Shown here: positions 1 through 7,290 of the stretch, in pieces
How positions within the stretch are numbered: the stretch's first letter is position 1
Layout of the letters: every line of letters starts with the position of its first letter
Program-made: the position numbers and the translations under genes
The notes under the pieces: generated by a model
Database searches by the model: none
Told to the model about the DNA's origin: nothing
Seen by the model: the letters and a program-made list of their open reading frames with translations, nothing else
NCBI GenBank assembly: GCA_947175285.1
Contig: CAMWMM010000082.1
Span: forward strand, 1-12,887
From: an uncultured Lachnospiraceae bacterium
Lineage (GTDB): Bacteria > Bacillota_A > Clostridia > Lachnospirales > Lachnospiraceae
Direction of reading: 5' to 3'
Length of the DNA stretch: 12,887 nt

Positions 1-133
1 ATCAATATATTAATACTATTTTGTTAAAATGAAAAGGGAATATGTATAAAAAAATAATTAATTTTTCGGAAAAACTTTCCTAATACAATATCTTGTGGAA
101 GAAAAAAAAGTCAGAACTAGTTTTTCTAAAATA
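1..133. other. AT-rich non-coding leader upstream of the TetR-type gene
   Basis: This stretch is strongly AT-rich with no convincing gene; the only reading frames are a few codons long. Two small symmetric elements are visible. One is GGAAA-aac-TTTCC at 68-80. The other is the 8-bp palindrome AACTAGTT at 115-122, which lies just upstream of the -35 box of the following promoter. TetR-family regulators often bind palindromes next to their own promoter, so either could be an operator, but both are short and could be chance in AT-rich DNA. The gene to the left is outside the window. Confidence 0.4.
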
Positions 134-162
134 TTGAATCTGCCTCCGATTTATGATATATT
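134..162 (+). promoter_or_regulatory. Sigma-A type promoter with extended -10 for the TetR-type gene
   Basis: TTGAAT at 134-139 (4 of 6 consensus) is followed by a 17-bp spacer and TATATT at 157-162. The bases TGA at 154-156 make a TGn extended -10. Spacing and composition fit a vegetative promoter. The predicted transcript start near 169 would leave a leader of about 40 nt before the start codon at 208. Confidence 0.6.
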
Positions 163-207
163 AAAACTCGACTCATAAAGTCAATAAAGGATAAAAAAGG
201 ATACATA

Positions 208-819
208 ATGAACGAGAAATTTTTTGATTTAAAAAAAGAAAAGCAGGACAGGATGATTAATGCCTCCTTAAAACTTTTTGCCTTAAACGGATATAAGCAT
301 GCCAGCACTGACGATATTGTCACTGAAGCTGGTATCAGTAAAGGTCTGCTTTTTCACTATTTTGGAAGCAAATTAGGGTTGTATACCTTTTTATATGATT
401 ACAGTGTCAGATTTATGAAGCTGGAATTGACCAGAGGAGTCTTGGAATCTTCCCATACAACGGACTATTTTGAAATCCGCAAACAGATTGAAATGGCTAA
501 AATGCAGGTGCTGAAAAACTATCCTTATATGCAGCAATTCTTAGACCGCTGCAAATATGAAAACGTCAGCGAAGCTCTGCTTGCCATTGAAGAACAGCGA
601 AACGTACTACCGGAAGTTTATTCTTCTATTATGGAACAGGCTGATAAAAGCCTTTTTGCTGAAAAAGTGGATATCAATAAACTGGATGCTATGTTAGACT
701 ACACGATAAAAGGTCTGATGACAGAGCATTTTCAGGACGCTTCTTTTCATCCGGAAATGCTGTACGAAGAAACCGTCAGCTATTTGATGATGATGAAAGA
801 AATCGCTTACCGCAAATAA
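208..819 (+). CDS. TetR/AcrR-family transcriptional regulator
   Basis: A 203-residue DNA-binding repressor of the usual TetR length. The N-terminal part (residues about 11-57) is a classic TetR_N domain: a helix with RMINASLKLFALNGYKHAST, then the helix-turn-helix DDIVTEAGISKGLLFHYFGSK, where the GISKGLLFHYFGSK recognition-helix pattern is diagnostic. The remaining ~145 residues are the variable ligand-binding and dimerisation part, and its sequence does not reveal the ligand. The ATG start is preceded by AAAAAGG (194-200) at 7 nt. The gene stands alone on its strand and ends at a terminator. Its target is therefore itself, a gene off the left edge, or something more distant; I see no exporter or enzyme partner beside it on the right. 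Confidence 0.9.
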   Translation: MNEKFFDLKKEKQDRMINASLKLFALNGYKHASTDDIVTEAGISKGLLFHYFGSKLGLYTFLYDYSVRFMKLELTRGVLESSHTTDYFEIRKQIEMAKMQVLKNYPYMQQFLDRCKYENVSEALLAIEEQRNVLPEVYSSIMEQADKSLFAEKVDINKLDAMLDYTIKGLMTEHFQDASFHPEMLYEETVSYLMMMKEIAYRK

Positions 820-838
820 GAAATCCCATAGAAAAAAC

Positions 839-870
839 AAAAGCCGATGTTTCAAAACACCGGCTTTCTT
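839..870. terminator. Bidirectional Rho-independent terminator between convergent genes
   Basis: AAAGCCG at 840-846 pairs with CGGCTTT at 861-867. The stem continues inward past one mismatch as TGTT/AACA to a short loop around 852-855. On the plus strand it is followed by a T-rich run (TTTCTTATTATTTCTTT). On the minus strand the stem is followed by TTTTGTTTTTTC. It can thus end both the TetR-type gene and the minus-strand DUF2225 gene, whose stop codon lies 5 nt from the stem. Confidence 0.85.
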
Positions 871-871
871 A

Positions 872-1735
872 TTATTTCTTTGCTGCATTCTTTTCTTTGA
901 TTTTCTTTACAACCATCTCTTTTATCGTTCTTGCCTTATCTTTCATACGCGGATTAGCTGACGGATTCGTTAAAATACCGGCTACCAGTCTGCTTGTCAC
1001 GTCATACTGCTCAAAGCGCATGGAAAGCACAGCAATCAGATAATCAACAGTCGGCTCATCCATACCGCACATCGGGAAACTTTCTGTCTGTCTTGCAGAT
1101 AAAAAGCCCTCCAGTGCATTGTGCAGATATTCATTTTCTTCATCGTCCAGTTTCTTCTTCTGCTCTGCATAATCCGGAGCGTTTGTATCCAAATGTTCCC
1201 CTTTTCCACGCAAAAGCCATGCTGTTTTCAAACAAATGTATGCTTTTTCACTTGGTTTTGCCTGTTTTACAATGGCATTTGCCAGAGTCAACTGATAACG
1301 CTCTAATGCATCATCATAAGAAAAGGTTTCCTTTACTTCCGTCTGCGGTTTAAAGGATGCTGAAATAGTCTCCTTGATGTGCTTTGCCTGCGGAGAAGTA
1401 ACGAACTTGAAAAATCTGCTCAAAGCCGCATATCCGCAGTGAGGACACATAACAATATCATATTTTAACAAGTCAACCTGGTCATACTTCGGACGCAAAT
1501 CCATATCTGTTCCGGCCAATTTCACTTTACCGACTTTTACGGTCTTTGTTTTAAATTCCTTATCACAAATCGGGCAGGTTGTTGCTTTGTCAAACAGATA
1601 ATCCTGTTCCTGCATTACCGGTGCAGCCGCCGGAGCATTATTATCTCCCTCTGCCTTTTTCGGCTCATCATATAAATTCATGTTCTTTAGGTTGCCCAGT
1701 CCAAACTGTTCCAATCCTGACAATAAATCCGCCAT
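872..1735 (-). CDS. DUF2225 family zinc-ribbon protein
   Basis: A 287-residue cytoplasmic protein of the DUF2225 family, which is widespread in Firmicutes and has no assigned biochemical role. A low-complexity, Ala- and Glu-rich N-terminal stretch (about residues 22-45) is followed by two CPxC knuckles, C54-P-I-C57 and C97-P-H-C100-G, which together form a likely zinc site. The C-terminal two thirds is helical and rich in Ala/Lys/Glu, resembling TPR-like repeats (for example the KAYICLKTAWLLRGKGE segment). No signal peptide or membrane segment is seen. The ATG start is supported by GGGAGG (complement of 1745-1750) at 9 nt. It lies 64 nt downstream of glnS in the same direction with no obvious terminator between, so co-transcription is likely. 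The family call rests on the paired CPxC knuckles and their spacing. Confidence 0.8.
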   Translation of the reverse strand: MADLLSGLEQFGLGNLKNMNLYDEPKKAEGDNNAPAAAPVMQEQDYLFDKATTCPICDKEFKTKTVKVGKVKLAGTDMDLRPKYDQVDLLKYDIVMCPHCGYAALSRFFKFVTSPQAKHIKETISASFKPQTEVKETFSYDDALERYQLTLANAIVKQAKPSEKAYICLKTAWLLRGKGEHLDTNAPDYAEQKKKLDDEENEYLHNALEGFLSARQTESFPMCGMDEPTVDYLIAVLSMRFEQYDVTSRLVAGILTNPSANPRMKDKARTIKEMVVKKIKEKNAAKK

Positions 1736-1799
1736 TTGTATTTTCCTCCCAATCCTTTTATTTATACTTTCTCTTTTTATATACTATTTTACCGTTTCT

Positions 1800-3485
1800 T
1801 TACTTTTCTCCCTTAGGTAAAACAAAAGAACTCTTCAACGACACAATCCGGTTAAATATCAGAGCATCCGGTTTGGAATCTTTACTGTCCACACAGAAGA
1901 AACCCTGCCTTACAAACTGAAAGCTGTCATATGCCTTTGCATTTGCAATAGACGGCTCTATCCGGCACTCTTTCAATACTGTTAAGGAGTTAGGGTTCAG
2001 ATTCAGGCTTCCGTCTTCATTGTAAACACCTTTTTCCTCATCAATAATATTCTCGTACAGTCTGACTTCAGCTTTCACCGATGAAGAGGCGGGAACCCAG
2101 TGAATCGTTCCTTTTACCTTTCGACCGTCCGGACTGTTGCCGCCCTTAGAAGCCGGGTCATACGTACAATGCACGACCGTTACCTTACCGTCGTCGTCTT
2201 TCTCATATCCTACGCAGGTAACAAAGTAAGCGTGCATCAATCTGACTTCATTGCCTGGGAACAGCCTGAAATACTTCTTCGGCGGTTCTTCCATAAAATC
2301 ATCTCTGTCAATATAAAGTTCTCTTTCAAAAGGAACTTCCCGCACGCCAAGGCTTTCATTTTCCAGATTATTTGCTACGGTCAAACTTTCCGTCTGTCCT
2401 TCCGGATAGTTGTCAATGACTAGCTTAATCGGGTCTAATGCTGCCATGATACGCGGTCTTTTCAGTTTTAAATCTTCTCTGATGCAATATTCCAGCATGG
2501 AATACTCGGCGGACGAATTGGCTTTCGATACACCGCATAAGTCAACGAAACGCCGAATAGACTCCGGTGTGAATCCTCTTCTCTTCAACGCCGCTATCGA
2601 CACTAACCGCGGGTCGTCCCATCCGTCTACGATACCGTCTTCCACCAGTTTTTTAATATATCTCTTGCCAGTGACTACATTGGTCAAATACATTTTGGCA
2701 AACTCTATCTGTTTCGGGGGATGCGGATATTCCAACTCTTCCACTACCCAGTTATAGAGCGGTCTGTGGTCTTCAAATTCCAATGTACAGATAGAATGCG
2801 TAATGCCCTCTATCGCATCTTCTATCGGATGCGCAAAATCATACATCGGATATATACACCATTTATCGCCCGTATTATGGTGGGATAAATGTGCTACACG
2901 ATATATAATCGGGTCTCTCATATTGATATTCGGAGACGCCATATCGATTTTGGCACGCAGCGTTTTCTCACCATCCGCATATTTTCCGTTTTTCATTTCT
3001 TCAAATAACGTAAGATTCTCTTCAATGCTTCTGTCACGATTCGGATCGTTTTTGCCCGGTTCAGTCAATGTTCCTCTATACTCGCGCATTTCCTCAGCGG
3101 TTAACTCGGATACATAGGCTTTTCCCTTTTTGATTAATTTGACCGCACATTCGTACATTTCGTCAAAATAATTGGAAGCAAAAAATAACCTGTCCTCATA
3201 ATTTGCCCCAAGCCATTCTACGTCCGCTTTGATTGACTCTACAAATTCATTTTTTTCTTTCGTCGGATTCGTATCGTCAAAGCGCATGTTAAACTGTCCG
3301 CCGTATTTTTCGGCAAGACCGTAATTTAACAGAATACTTTTTGCATGTCCGATGTGCAGATACCCGTTTGGTTCCGGAGGGAATCGGGTATGCACCTTAT
3401 CATATACACCCTCTGCCAAGTCTTTTTCAATAATCTGCTCTATAAAATTTTTGGAAACGACTTCTTTCTCTTCTCCGGCTGCCAC
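1800..3485 (-). CDS. glnS: Glutaminyl-tRNA synthetase (GlnRS)
   Basis: A 561-residue class I aminoacyl-tRNA synthetase that charges tRNA-Gln with glutamine in the cytoplasm; the length is normal for bacterial GlnRS. The Rossmann catalytic part carries [14 protein letters not shown] (residues 36-49, HIGH at 44-47) and MRFDDTNP (67-74). [17 protein letters not shown] and [14 protein letters not shown] are typical of GlnRS rather than bacterial GluRS. The equivalent of the KMSKS loop is V271-T-G-K-R275, where LSKR or MSKR is usual; the catalytic Lys is kept. GWDDPRL and [12 protein letters not shown] follow, then a two-barrel anticodon-binding region (about residues 345-555). Translation starts at GTG (complement of 3483-3485), with AAGGAGG at 3495-3501 giving 9-nt spacing. 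A promoter is proposed just upstream. No T-box or other tRNA-sensing leader is visible in the short upstream gap. Confidence 0.96.
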   Translation of the reverse strand: MAAGEEKEVVSKNFIEQIIEKDLAEGVYDKVHTRFPPEPNGYLHIGHAKSILLNYGLAEKYGGQFNMRFDDTNPTKEKNEFVESIKADVEWLGANYEDRLFFASNYFDEMYECAVKLIKKGKAYVSELTAEEMREYRGTLTEPGKNDPNRDRSIEENLTLFEEMKNGKYADGEKTLRAKIDMASPNINMRDPIIYRVAHLSHHNTGDKWCIYPMYDFAHPIEDAIEGITHSICTLEFEDHRPLYNWVVEELEYPHPPKQIEFAKMYLTNVVTGKRYIKKLVEDGIVDGWDDPRLVSIAALKRRGFTPESIRRFVDLCGVSKANSSAEYSMLEYCIREDLKLKRPRIMAALDPIKLVIDNYPEGQTESLTVANNLENESLGVREVPFERELYIDRDDFMEEPPKKYFRLFPGNEVRLMHAYFVTCVGYEKDDDGKVTVVHCTYDPASKGGNSPDGRKVKGTIHWVPASSSVKAEVRLYENIIDEEKGVYNEDGSLNLNPNSLTVLKECRIEPSIANAKAYDSFQFVRQGFFCVDSKDSKPDALIFNRIVSLKSSFVLPKGEK

Positions 3486-3524
3486 TGTCTACTCCCTCCT
3501 TCAGCACACGTTCATTACTATGTT

Positions 3525-3553
3525 ACCATAGGAAACGCAAAATATAAAGTAAA
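3525..3553 (-). promoter_or_regulatory. Possible promoter for glnS
   Basis: On the minus strand TTTACT (complement of 3548-3553) and TATGGT (complement of 3525-3530) are separated by exactly 17 bp, 39 nt upstream of the glnS GTG start. Both hexamers are only moderate matches, so this is a plausible rather than firm call. It would give glnS and the DUF2225 gene their own transcript, separate from the upstream genes. Confidence 0.4.
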
Positions 3554-3574
3554 AATTTCAAGTTCTTTTTGAAA
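3551..3574 (-). terminator. Weak AT-only hairpin after the phosphoesterase gene
   Basis: In the minus direction TTTCAA pairs with TTGAAA (arms at 3569-3574 and 3556-3561, 7-nt loop) and is followed by TTTTT (complement of 3551-3555). The layout is terminator-like, but the stem has only one G-C pair per arm. It may be an inefficient terminator between the phosphoesterase gene and glnS, or chance in AT-rich DNA. Confidence 0.25.
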
Positions 3575-3594
3575 GTTCCTCAAAAAAAGCTCCA

Positions 3595-5136
3595 TCAATG
3601 TGTTTCCGTCCTTTCATACGTCTTAAAGAAAACATCCCGCTCCACAACATAAATATCATGTTTATCATCACACCGCACTGCAAGATAATCACCCGGTTTT
3701 CCCAGCGTATACTTCTCTCCGTCCCACCTCGTAAAGACCTTGACTCTATTAGTCAACTCTTTTGCATGAATATGTGTTCCGCCGCTTGCAATGCAGACTC
3801 TGGCATAATCCGAAAGATGCAATACCGACCGGTCAGCTCTGTTATGAACAGTCGGCTGATATGCGGCTTTCACTGCGCAGTCCGCCATACGATAAGGTTC
3901 ATTCGTCAGCTCATATGTTTTCTCAAATATACTTTTCCGGTTCGGATATACTTCGCCCTTTATTCCTATCATAAGAATCAAATCCGGCTCCACGACCATA
4001 TCCACATCGCCTTCTAACGTACGAATCGTAATCGGTGTTCCGGCAGGCAGTATGTCCGTTGCCTGTACGAAGCCGAGCGGCATTTTTTTCTTTACATAGG
4101 TCTGCATGTCCGAAACATCAATATCGTATTCACTCGCTGAGATAATCTGACTGTTATCAAAATAATCGTTTAATCTTTCGCTGAAAAAGGCTTCTGAATG
4201 CAGTGTCGGATAACTTTCTTCATAAAGCGCCTTGCTGATAAAACCGCCCGCTTTCTCATGATGTCCGCCTCCCGAACCGATTCTGTCCGCAAGGAAAGCA
4301 GCAAGTTCATTCGCCTGCACTTCTTTGATGCAGCTTCGCACCGAAAATTTATATCCTTCTTTCCACTCATTATATACCACGCAGGTATATACTTCCGCTA
4401 CCTGCAGTAAAAAATCACTAATGAGCCCGAGAATATTCGGGTCGCACGGCTGTGCCTTAATAATCGCATAGTGATAATCATCATTATAAATATGGCGGAT
4501 AAGCGCTACACCGGCAATCTCTAATTCATTCAGAGACAAATTGGAATTGCGGAATAACTGCACAAGAGATTTTTCACAGGGCAATGCGTCCCGCATATCC
4601 ATATCAAGCGGATTGAAAATTTCCGAAAACTGATTTGTATCGGTATAAAGTCCGTAGTAAAGCGCTGTTCCAAGCTTTGTATCCTGAATTTCAAAGCCTT
4701 CATCTCTCAGCATATCCCAGACTAATGTAGAACAGCTTCCCAGTTCCGGATTAATCTCTATCATATCCACATCCTGAATCTCAATCTGATGATGGTCAAT
4801 GATTGCCACGTTCTGCGCCGGTATTTTTGTGACATTTCCCGCACCATACTGGCAGTCTACCGTAATTAACAGTCCGTCCAGCTTATGCCCCGGCATGTCT
4901 TTTACCCAGTCTTCCACCCGCTCTATATATTCCACTTCTATTTTCAGATGCTCCAACATCAGGCGCAGATTGGATTTCTGAATCTCACTGATGCCGGAGT
5001 AAATGAAACGTACTTCTTTTCCAATCTGCTTAAAATAAGTATACAGTGCATATCCGGAAGCAATGGCGTCCGCATCCGGATTGTCATGACACTGAATGGT
5101 AATGGAATGGTACTTTGTTAAATCAGACAATCGCAT
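3595..5136 (-). CDS. DHH/DHHA1 family phosphoesterase with C-terminal extension
   Basis: A 513-residue soluble protein of the DHH superfamily (RecJ, NrnA/pAp phosphatase, GdpP relatives), metal-dependent phosphodiesterases acting on small nucleotides or short oligonucleotides. The metal-binding motifs are intact: H17-DNP-D21-A-D23, D94 in TVDCQ, D114-H115-H116, and D166 in LYTDTNQF. The DHHA1 substrate-binding signature GSGGGHHEKAGGF is at 287-299. The usual NrnA-like protein is about 310-340 residues; here about 210 extra residues follow. They end in PGDYLAVR (481-488) and IYVVERDVFFKTYE, a short domain I cannot assign. There are no membrane segments, so it is not GdpP-like. The ATG start has GAGGAA (complement of 5142-5147) 5 nt upstream. 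It lies 31 nt after the DUF1266 lipoprotein gene on the same strand with no visible terminator, so read-through from that operon is possible. The exact substrate cannot be read from sequence. Confidence 0.88.
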   Translation of the reverse strand: MRLSDLTKYHSITIQCHDNPDADAIASGYALYTYFKQIGKEVRFIYSGISEIQKSNLRLMLEHLKIEVEYIERVEDWVKDMPGHKLDGLLITVDCQYGAGNVTKIPAQNVAIIDHHQIEIQDVDMIEINPELGSCSTLVWDMLRDEGFEIQDTKLGTALYYGLYTDTNQFSEIFNPLDMDMRDALPCEKSLVQLFRNSNLSLNELEIAGVALIRHIYNDDYHYAIIKAQPCDPNILGLISDFLLQVAEVYTCVVYNEWKEGYKFSVRSCIKEVQANELAAFLADRIGSGGGHHEKAGGFISKALYEESYPTLHSEAFFSERLNDYFDNSQIISASEYDIDVSDMQTYVKKKMPLGFVQATDILPAGTPITIRTLEGDVDMVVEPDLILMIGIKGEVYPNRKSIFEKTYELTNEPYRMADCAVKAAYQPTVHNRADRSVLHLSDYARVCIASGGTHIHAKELTNRVKVFTRWDGEKYTLGKPGDYLAVRCDDKHDIYVVERDVFFKTYERTETH

Positions 5137-5167
5137 AATAATTCCTCATTTCTATTTAGCATAAAAT

Positions 5168-6610
5168 TTACCAACATTTCTCTAACTTCATATCCCAATC
5201 CAGCGTATATGGTCCATCCTCCATTTTCTCCAACTCTTCCACGCACTGATAACGTCTCATAGTCGGAGAAGCATCTGTCAGACCAGGGTCATTCTGCCAG
5301 AACTGATATCCAATCATATACGCACTTACCATATCATCCCAGGAATCATACATCTTCTGCAGTTTCAGCGAATTTTCCAAAGACGCATCCATCGCCTCTT
5401 CATAAGTCATGTAACCGCAGATATAGAAATCTGCGTATAACTGGTTAGCTCTGCATAAATCCCATGCTGCAATATAATCGGCATCCAAACCTTCCTGATG
5501 CATACGATAAGCAATCACATAACGGATAAGATAGTCTTCTATCCCGGAATCCACAAGTCCCTGCATAAAAGTCTCTTCATCCACATCCAAAAGTCCCATC
5601 TCATCCAGTTCTTCCATACATTCACGGCATTTTGCCCTGTGACCGTCCTTTAATAAATTCTCTACCGTCTCTAAGGCGGAAGCTTTGTCCTCTATGCTCC
5701 AGTCTCTGCTTAAACCACGCTTTACAAAATCTTTATTATAGTCGTCAACTCTCATTCCGCCAACGAGTTCCCAGTCACAGTTATTACTGTAAGTAAGCGG
5801 CGCATAAGTGGCATTAAACCACAGGATTGTTCTCGGAAGCCTATTCGCTTCCTTCCTCGCATCCTCCTCCTGCTTAATACGCTCTTCATTTGCCAAAGCC
5901 CAGCCACTGCTTACTTTTAAAGCATCTAAATCAACATCATAGCAACTTGCCAGTTCATCAATAATCAATTCGGTTTCTTCGTCGGCCTCATTTTCCGCCA
6001 TCACCATAGTCCACAGTACACCGACACCTTTGTCCCGTATATCCATGTAGCAGACTTCCGTGATAGCATAAACCGTCCCGTAAAAATCCTCTTTTTTCGC
6101 AGTAAGAATCTGATATCTGTCACTGCCGTTTTTCAGTACATCACTGACTTCTATATTGCTGTATCTTTCATCGTTCTGCCACTCTTCCACCTCATACCCT
6201 ACGCTGTCTTTCAGACTAAGTTCCAAATAAGAGCTCGAACCTAAACCGCCAAAAACCATAGCAGAATAGCTAAGTCCATGGTCAGAATAATAAACATACC
6301 CGTCCTCGTTCTCATTTTCTTTCGGCACATAGAGTTCATAGAGAGAATTATCGCCGTAATAATCCTCTATCTCAATTAGTTCTATGTACTGCAATTCATC
6401 TGCTTCCGGCTTCTCAGCTTCCTCTTTGCCAGCATCCGCTGCTTTTTCGATATCGGTGTTCTCTTCGCCCTCACCGCTTTCCGCATCGGCTGAAATTTCC
6501 TGTGTTTCCTCTTCCGCAGCCTCTTTCCCGCATCCGGTCAGTCCCGCTGCCAGCAGCATCATGCAAATGCCTAAACTTAGTTTTCCCTTTTGTGTGTTAA
6601 ATAGTTTCAT
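5168..6610 (-). CDS. DUF1266 domain lipoprotein (long copy of tandem pair)
   Basis: A 480-residue lipoprotein predicted to sit on the outer face of the membrane. The signal peptide ends in lipobox L24-T-G-C27. An acidic, Ala/Glu-rich linker (about 31-71) follows, then a domain (about 73-235) shared with the adjacent short lipoprotein. After a charged helix (about 240-255) comes a C-terminal region matching DUF1266: WSIEDKASALETVENLLKDG, GHR (323-325), AWDLCRANQLY (382-392), GYMTYEEA and SWDDMVSAYMIGYQFW. The function of DUF1266 is unknown. I chose ATG at 6608-6610 because AGGAG (complement of 6618-6622) is then 7 nt away, exactly as in the paralogue. The in-frame ATG two codons earlier (6616) would leave only 1 nt. 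It is the fourth gene of a tight operon with the J-like protein. The DUF1266 call is from motif recognition. Confidence 0.82.
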   Translation of the reverse strand: MKLFNTQKGKLSLGICMMLLAAGLTGCGKEAAEEETQEISADAESGEGEENTDIEKAADAGKEEAEKPEADELQYIELIEIEDYYGDNSLYELYVPKENENEDGYVYYSDHGLSYSAMVFGGLGSSSYLELSLKDSVGYEVEEWQNDERYSNIEVSDVLKNGSDRYQILTAKKEDFYGTVYAITEVCYMDIRDKGVGVLWTMVMAENEADEETELIIDELASCYDVDLDALKVSSGWALANEERIKQEEDARKEANRLPRTILWFNATYAPLTYSNNCDWELVGGMRVDDYNKDFVKRGLSRDWSIEDKASALETVENLLKDGHRAKCRECMEELDEMGLLDVDEETFMQGLVDSGIEDYLIRYVIAYRMHQEGLDADYIAAWDLCRANQLYADFYICGYMTYEEAMDASLENSLKLQKMYDSWDDMVSAYMIGYQFWQNDPGLTDASPTMRRYQCVEELEKMEDGPYTLDWDMKLEKCW

Positions 6611-6645
6611 CCTCATTCTCCTTTGCTTTTATCACTATATCGTCT
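5900..6645 (-). repeat. Tandem duplication, copy 1 (inside and upstream of the long lipoprotein gene)
   Basis: This segment aligns with 6669-7290. Similarity starts in the 5' non-coding region (6617-6645), which resembles the 3' end of the J-like gene. It continues through the ribosome binding site, signal peptide and shared domain, and stops at the Trp codon at 5900-5902. The main interruption is an extra stretch of about 123 nt (about 6398-6520) coding for the acidic linker. Around the start codon a 31-nt hand alignment has three mismatches; similarity is lower but obvious across the domain. Confidence 0.8.
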
Positions 6646-6668
6646 ATCTTCCTATATCCTAAAAAAAT

Positions 6669-7256
6669 TCAGTTGCTGCTGACTTTTAAATCATCTAAAT
6701 TAATCTTATAGCATCTTGCCAGTTCATCAATAATCAAATTGGTTACTTCGTCGGCATCCCTTTCCTCCATCTCCATATTCCACAACACACCGACGTCTTT
6801 TCCCATCATATCCATATAGTAGATTTCCGTAATATCATAAACCGTCCCATAATAGTCCTCTTTTTTCGCCCTGAGAATCTGAAAGCTGTCATCACCGTTT
6901 TTCAACACATCGCTAATTTCTATATCGCTGTATATTTCATTTTCCTGCCACGCCGCTAAGCCATACTCTGCACAGAGTGTCATAATAGTTTCCAGAGAGG
7001 TACTCGAGTCAAAACATTTGAAAATTGAAGCAGAATAACCAAGTCCATGTTCAAAATAAAAAGCAGAACCGTTCTCATTCTCATTTCCTATCGGTGCATA
7101 GACTTCATAGAGAGAATGATCGCCGTAATAATCTTCTATCTCAATCCGTTCTATGTACTGCAATTTCTCTTTCCCGCATCCGGTCAGCCCTGCTGCCAGC
7201 AGCATCATACAAATGCCCAAACTTAGTTTTTCCTTTTGTCTGTTAAACAGTTTCAT
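6669..7256 (-). CDS. Short lipoprotein, paralogue of the adjacent DUF1266 lipoprotein without DUF1266
   Basis: A 195-residue predicted lipoprotein. The signal peptide and lipobox (L24-T-G-C27) are almost identical to those of the downstream 480-residue paralogue. The mature part begins almost at once with KLQYIERIEIEDYYGD and runs to DDLKVSSN. It lacks the acidic linker and the DUF1266 domain. Its TGA stop (6669-6671) aligns with a TGG Trp codon in the long copy, so it is probably a truncated derivative or a natural single-domain version. The ATG has AGGAG at 7 nt, which lies in the last codons of the J-like gene; only 2 nt separate the genes, implying translational coupling. The shared domain belongs to no family I recognise. 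It is rich in Tyr and acidic residues and predicted to be extracytoplasmic. The reading frame is intact, so I call it a gene rather than a pseudogene. Confidence 0.8.
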   Translation of the reverse strand: MKLFNRQKEKLSLGICMMLLAAGLTGCGKEKLQYIERIEIEDYYGDHSLYEVYAPIGNENENGSAFYFEHGLGYSASIFKCFDSSTSLETIMTLCAEYGLAAWQENEIYSDIEISDVLKNGDDSFQILRAKKEDYYGTVYDITEIYYMDMMGKDVGVLWNMEMEERDADEVTNLIIDELARCYKINLDDLKVSSN

Positions 7257-7290
7257 CTTTATTCTCCTTTGCTTTCATCTTGACTCGTCT
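6669..7290 (-). repeat. Tandem duplication, copy 2 (short lipoprotein gene plus 3' tail of the J-like gene)
   Basis: This is the partner of 5900-6645. It includes the final codons of the J-like gene (7259-7290), which recur in degraded form upstream of the long lipoprotein gene. Shared landmarks are TCGTCT at 7285-7290 versus 6640-6645, and the AAAGCAAAGGAGAAT ribosome-binding segment in the minus orientation. Confidence 0.78.

Noticed and set aside
994..1353. Open frame of 119 codons on the plus strand inside the DUF2225 gene
   Set aside because: It is antisense to a well-supported gene, has no ribosome binding site, and the product is low in order-forming composition (His, Ser, Cys, Gln rich); a shadow of the real gene.
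2100..3117. Three open frames of 104-115 codons on the plus strand opposite glnS
   Set aside because: They lie opposite a clear GlnRS coding frame, lack Shine-Dalgarno sites and show no recognisable motif.
3486..3594. Possible T-box leader in front of glnS
   Set aside because: The gap is only 109 nt and AT-rich, with no specifier stem, no conserved T-box sequence and no strong terminator hairpin before the start.
6646..6668. T-run after the short lipoprotein stop as an internal terminator
   Set aside because: TTTTTTT follows the stop, but no stable GC-containing stem precedes it, so read-through into the long lipoprotein gene is more likely.
6669..7256. Short lipoprotein as a pseudogene
   Set aside because: Although it seems truncated relative to its paralogue, the reading frame, ribosome binding site, lipobox and whole shared domain are intact, so a functional short protein is more likely.
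5900..7290. CRISPR-like or transposon-borne repeat structure
   Set aside because: The repetition is a two-copy gene duplication with diverged coding sequence; there are no short regular repeats, inverted termini or transposase.
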